From the NCBI GenBank assembly GCA_934162655.1, contig CAKPJL010000024.1:1-16283 (forward strand): a stretch of 16,283 bases of DNA. Direction: 5' to 3'. A program made the translations under genes and the position numbers. Source of the DNA: an uncultured Clostridia bacterium. Its GTDB lineage: Bacteria; Bacillota; Clostridia; TANB77; CAG-465. Below the pieces are notes generated by a model, which had not been told where the DNA came from, did not search any database, and saw only the letters and a program-made list of their open reading frames with translations. Below are positions 13,971-16,283 of the stretch, piece after piece (the first letter of the stretch is position 1; each line of letters starts with the position of its first letter).

Positions 13971-15298
13971 TCTTCTTTTTTACCACCTTTCTCACGTATA
14001 ATAAAGTGAAGAGGTGTTCCTTGAAGTTCAAATTGTTTTCTTATGTGATTTTCAATATACCTTACATATGAAAAATGCATTAAATCCTTTTTATTAACAA
14101 ATATAACAAAAGTTGGTGGTGCTATGCTTACTTGTGTCATATAGTATACCTTTAATCTCTTACCTTTATCTGATGGAGGCTGAGTAATAGCTATTGCTTG
14201 TGTTAGAGTATCATTTAGAAGTCCTGTTGGAATTCTTAGATGATTTGCATCGTATACATCATTTATTATTTTAAATAGATTACTCACTCTCTTGCCTGTA
14301 AGTGCGGAAATAAAAATGATTGGTGCATAATCTAAATATGCTAACTTAGCATATACCTGTTTTTTATAGTTTTCAAGTGTTCCATTTTCTTTTTCTACTA
14401 AATCCCACTTATTTATTACTATTATTACACCTTTTCCACTTTCATGAGCGATACCTGCAATTTTTTCATCTTGTTCGGTTACTCCCTCCTTTGCATCAAT
14501 TACAATTAAACATACATCTGATTTTTCAATTGATGATTTGGCTTTTATAACAGAATATTCTTCTAATTCTTCATATACTTTATTTTTCCTTCTAATTCCA
14601 GCTGTATCAATAAACAAATATTTTCCTAAGTCATTTTCAAATTTAGTATCAATTGCATCTCTTGTAGTACCTGCAATGTTTGATACAATTACTCTTTCCT
14701 CATTTAATATTTTATTTAAAAGTGATGATTTACCTGCATTTGGTTTTCCTATTATTGCTACTTTTTTTAGATCACTTTCATCCTCTACCTCATCTAGATT
14801 ATCAAAATTTTCATATATAGCATCAAGTATTTCACCAATTCCTAATTTTTTACCAGCAGATACTGGGTATGGATCACCTAAACCTAGATTATAAAACTCA
14901 TATATTTCCGGTGGTGGTGTTCCAACTTTGTCACATTTATTACATACCAAAATTACTGGCTTTTTAGTTTTTCTAAGCATCTGCGCTATTTCAAAATCTA
15001 TATCTGTAACACCTGCTTTTATATCAGTTACAAACACTATTACATCTGCCATATCAAGTGCAAGACATGCTTGACGTCTCATTTGTGTTAAAATTATATC
15101 ATCTGATACAGGCTCTATACCTCCAGTATCTATTATTTGAAATACAGTATCTCTCCACAAACAATCTGCATATATTCTATCTCTTGTTACTCCAGGCGTG
15201 TCTTTTACTATTGAAATTTTTTCACCAGCTAAGACATTAAAAAATGTAGATTTTCCAACATTTGGTCTTCCAACAATTGCCACTACTTTTTTAGACAT
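13967..15298 (-). CDS. der: Ribosome biogenesis GTPase Der (EngA)
   Basis: Essential double GTPase acting in 50S ribosomal subunit maturation. The 443 residues contain two G domains and a C-terminal KH-like domain. G domain 1: GRPNVGKST (10-18), DTPGVTRD (33-40), DTGG (57-60), NKCD (120-123). G domain 2: GKPNAGKSS (184-192), GTTRDAID (210-217), DTAG (231-234), NKWD (296-299). The KH-like part (about 350-440) includes KVYYMTQVSIAPPTFVIFVN. The two G domains are joined by an acidic linker (DNLDEVEDESDL), as usual. The ATG at 15298 has GAGAGGAG with 7 nt spacing. It leads der-plsY-ppaC-TM2-DUF2752 from the promoter at 15336-15364. Confidence 0.97.
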   Translation of the reverse strand: MSKKVVAIVGRPNVGKSTFFNVLAGEKISIVKDTPGVTRDRIYADCLWRDTVFQIIDTGGIEPVSDDIILTQMRRQACLALDMADVIVFVTDIKAGVTDIDFEIAQMLRKTKKPVILVCNKCDKVGTPPPEIYEFYNLGLGDPYPVSAGKKLGIGEILDAIYENFDNLDEVEDESDLKKVAIIGKPNAGKSSLLNKILNEERVIVSNIAGTTRDAIDTKFENDLGKYLFIDTAGIRRKNKVYEELEEYSVIKAKSSIEKSDVCLIVIDAKEGVTEQDEKIAGIAHESGKGVIIVINKWDLVEKENGTLENYKKQVYAKLAYLDYAPIIFISALTGKRVSNLFKIINDVYDANHLRIPTGLLNDTLTQAIAITQPPSDKGKRLKVYYMTQVSIAPPTFVIFVNKKDLMHFSYVRYIENHIRKQFELQGTPLHFIIREKGGKKEE

Positions 15299-15335
15299 TC
15301 TAGTACTCCTCTCTAAGATTAATTTTTACATAAAT

Positions 15336-15364
15336 ATTTTACCATTTTTATTTAAAAATGTCAA
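15336..15364 (-). promoter_or_regulatory. Sigma-A promoter of der
   Basis: Minus strand TTGACA (15364-15359), 17-nt spacer, TAAAAT (15341-15336), about 38 nt before the der ATG. Its -35 box is only 7 nt from the -35 box of the opposite promoter. Confidence 0.85.
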
Positions 15365-15371
15365 AATTTTA

Positions 15372-15400
15372 TTGATTTTTTTTAAAATAACATCTATAAT
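15372..15400 (+). promoter_or_regulatory. Sigma-A promoter of the thioredoxin-like gene
   Basis: TTGATT (15372-15377), 17-nt spacer, perfect TATAAT (15395-15400). The transcript should start near 15407, leaving a leader of about 19 nt with AGGAG before the ATG at 15426. Confidence 0.82.
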
Positions 15401-15425
15401 CTAGTTATATTTAGGAGTTCTATAT

Positions 15426-16145
15426 ATGAAACAAAAAATTTTTATAATATTTCTTATAATAACAATATGCATATCTTTTCCAATAATATATAAAATAATT
15501 ACTATAAATAAAGTAATTAACAACATAAAACTTGATACAGATATCGACCAAAAAACATTTAAATATGAATATGAAGTATTAAATAATGATAATGAAAATG
15601 AATACATTAAAATTAATATTAATGAAAATAATAAAGTTAAATATGCAACATTTGATGAAATCACATCACTGCTAAATAATGGCACTGGAGTAATATATTT
15701 TGGTTTTCCAAGTTGTCCATGGTGCAGAAGAACACTCCCTATATTTTTGAATGCATGCAGTAAATATAATATAGATAATATACACTATTACAATGCACTA
15801 GATATAAGAGATGTTAAACATTTAGATGATAAAAATAATATTATAGTGGATAAACAAGGTGATGAAAAATACTACAAGTTGATACAAATACTATATTACT
15901 ACTTAGGAGAATATAAAGGATTAAATGACCCATCTATTAAAAGATTATACTTTCCAACTTATGTGTTTGTAAAAGATGGTAAAATACTTGGAGTACAAGT
16001 ATCTTCTGTAAATTCATATACTTCTACCTCAGATGATATGACCGATGAACAAAAAAATGAGTTATCAAACATCTTTGAAAATTATCTAAGTAAGATGTAT
16101 GAAAAAATAAATATATGTAATGATGAAAAGCTAGGAAGTTGTTAG
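15426..16145 (+). CDS. Membrane-anchored thioredoxin-like protein
   Basis: Protein of 239 residues with an N-terminal membrane anchor or signal (about 4-25) and an extracytoplasmic thioredoxin-like domain (about 72-190). The active site is SCPWCRR (Cys97, Cys100) after the strand GVIYFGF, and the cis-proline is in FPTYVF (Pro177). Between them is an insertion (about 120-170, NALDIRDV then an acidic, tyrosine-rich stretch) that ordinary thioredoxins lack. No cysteine in a lipobox position, so an anchor is likelier than a lipoprotein. The chain ends GSC with a further cysteine at position 239. A thiol-disulfide exchange role at the cell surface is likely; substrate unknown. AGGAG lies 8 nt before the ATG. 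Single-gene unit ending in a strong terminator. Confidence 0.84.
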   Translation: MKQKIFIIFLIITICISFPIIYKIITINKVINNIKLDTDIDQKTFKYEYEVLNNDNENEYIKININENNKVKYATFDEITSLLNNGTGVIYFGFPSCPWCRRTLPIFLNACSKYNIDNIHYYNALDIRDVKHLDDKNNIIVDKQGDEKYYKLIQILYYYLGEYKGLNDPSIKRLYFPTYVFVKDGKILGVQVSSVNSYTSTSDDMTDEQKNELSNIFENYLSKMYEKINICNDEKLGSC

Positions 16146-16157
16146 TTCCTAGCTTTT
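16126..16157. terminator. Terminator after the thioredoxin-like gene, probably bidirectional
   Basis: A perfect 12-bp stem, AAAAGCTAGGAA (16126-16137) with TTCCTAGCTTTT (16146-16157), and an 8-nt loop. The left arm lies inside the last codons of the gene. Its symmetrical A and T ends could also stop the converging minus-strand gene. Confidence 0.85.
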
Positions 16158-16189
16158 AAATTATTTCTAATGTATAATTTTTCTATATA

Positions 16190-16283
16190 TTAATAATTAT
16201 TTTTTGCAATATTTTTTATCTCATCTTCTGATAAACCTGTTACTTTGCATATAAAATTAATATCTGCATTTTCTTTTAACATA
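16190..16283 (-). CDS. C-terminal fragment of a gene running off the right edge
   Basis: Only the last 30 codons and the stop (16192-16190) are in the window. They read ENADINFICKVTGLSEDEIK then NIAKNNY. The form 'D-I-x-x-I-x-x-V-T-G-L-S-x-x-E-I' resembles the C-terminal tail of Rpn-family (PD-(D/E)XK) nuclease/transposase-like proteins common in Clostridia, though other proteins end with a similar short helix-turn-helix. An ATG falls at 16282, but the true start is probably outside. It converges on the thioredoxin-like gene and shares its terminator. Confidence 0.5.
   Translation of the reverse strand, partial: MLKENADINFICKVTGLSEDEIKNIAKNNY

Noticed and set aside
1..16283. CRISPR arrays, tRNA and rRNA genes, tandem repeat arrays
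   Set aside because: No regularly spaced direct repeats and no cloverleaf or rRNA-like stretches were seen on either strand.

Overview
The window is AT-rich bacterial chromosome with strong AGGAGG-type ribosome binding sites, short intergenic gaps and consensus housekeeping promoters. The yabP-yabQ-divIC block points to an endospore-forming Firmicute, most likely class Clostridia. The family II pyrophosphatase, GatCAB amidotransferase and der-plsY pairing fit that. I see no rRNA, tRNA, CRISPR array, insertion sequence or phage gene. This is mainly a housekeeping region, and I did not find a clear new multi-gene system.

Layout, left to right. Positions 1-2400 (minus) hold hisS followed by aspS, which runs off the left edge; their promoter lies so close to hisS that the mRNA would have almost no leader. 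Positions 2485-3909 (minus) hold a membrane-anchored M23 peptidase with two tandem promoters, then rpsO with a structured leader and a terminator. Positions 4096-6689 (plus) hold a short NfeD protein, an SPFH/stomatin protein, a terminator, and then a CPBP intramembrane protease whose ribosome binding site abuts that terminator. A bidirectional terminator separates this from gatC-gatA-gatB (6728-9939, minus), which is driven by a perfect TTGACA-17-TATAAT promoter. Positions 10041-10341 form a gene-poor gap with degraded-looking coding fragments, bracketed by two minus-strand terminators. Positions 10364-11454 (minus) hold yabP-yabQ-divIC, with a sigma-E-like promoter before yabP and a possible vegetative promoter inside yabQ for divIC. 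Positions 11584-15298 (minus) hold der-plsY-ppaC followed by a zinc-ribbon TM2 protein and a DUF2752 protein, apparently one operon. Back-to-back promoters then separate der from a plus-strand membrane-anchored thioredoxin-like protein (15426-16145). The right edge holds the C-terminus of a minus-strand gene.

How the genes fit together. Translation dominates: HisRS, AspRS, ribosomal protein S15, the Der ribosome-assembly GTPase and the GatCAB tRNA amidotransferase. The second theme is the cell envelope: M23 peptidase, PlsY, DivIC, NfeD/SPFH, CPBP protease, TM2 and DUF2752 proteins, and an anchored thioredoxin. The third is sporulation: YabP and YabQ, assigned to mother-cell control by the promoter sequence.

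Seven candidate vegetative promoters with the same 17-nt spacer, plus one possible internal promoter and one sigma-E-like promoter, account for nearly every transcription unit; rpsO and the CPBP gene are the exceptions.
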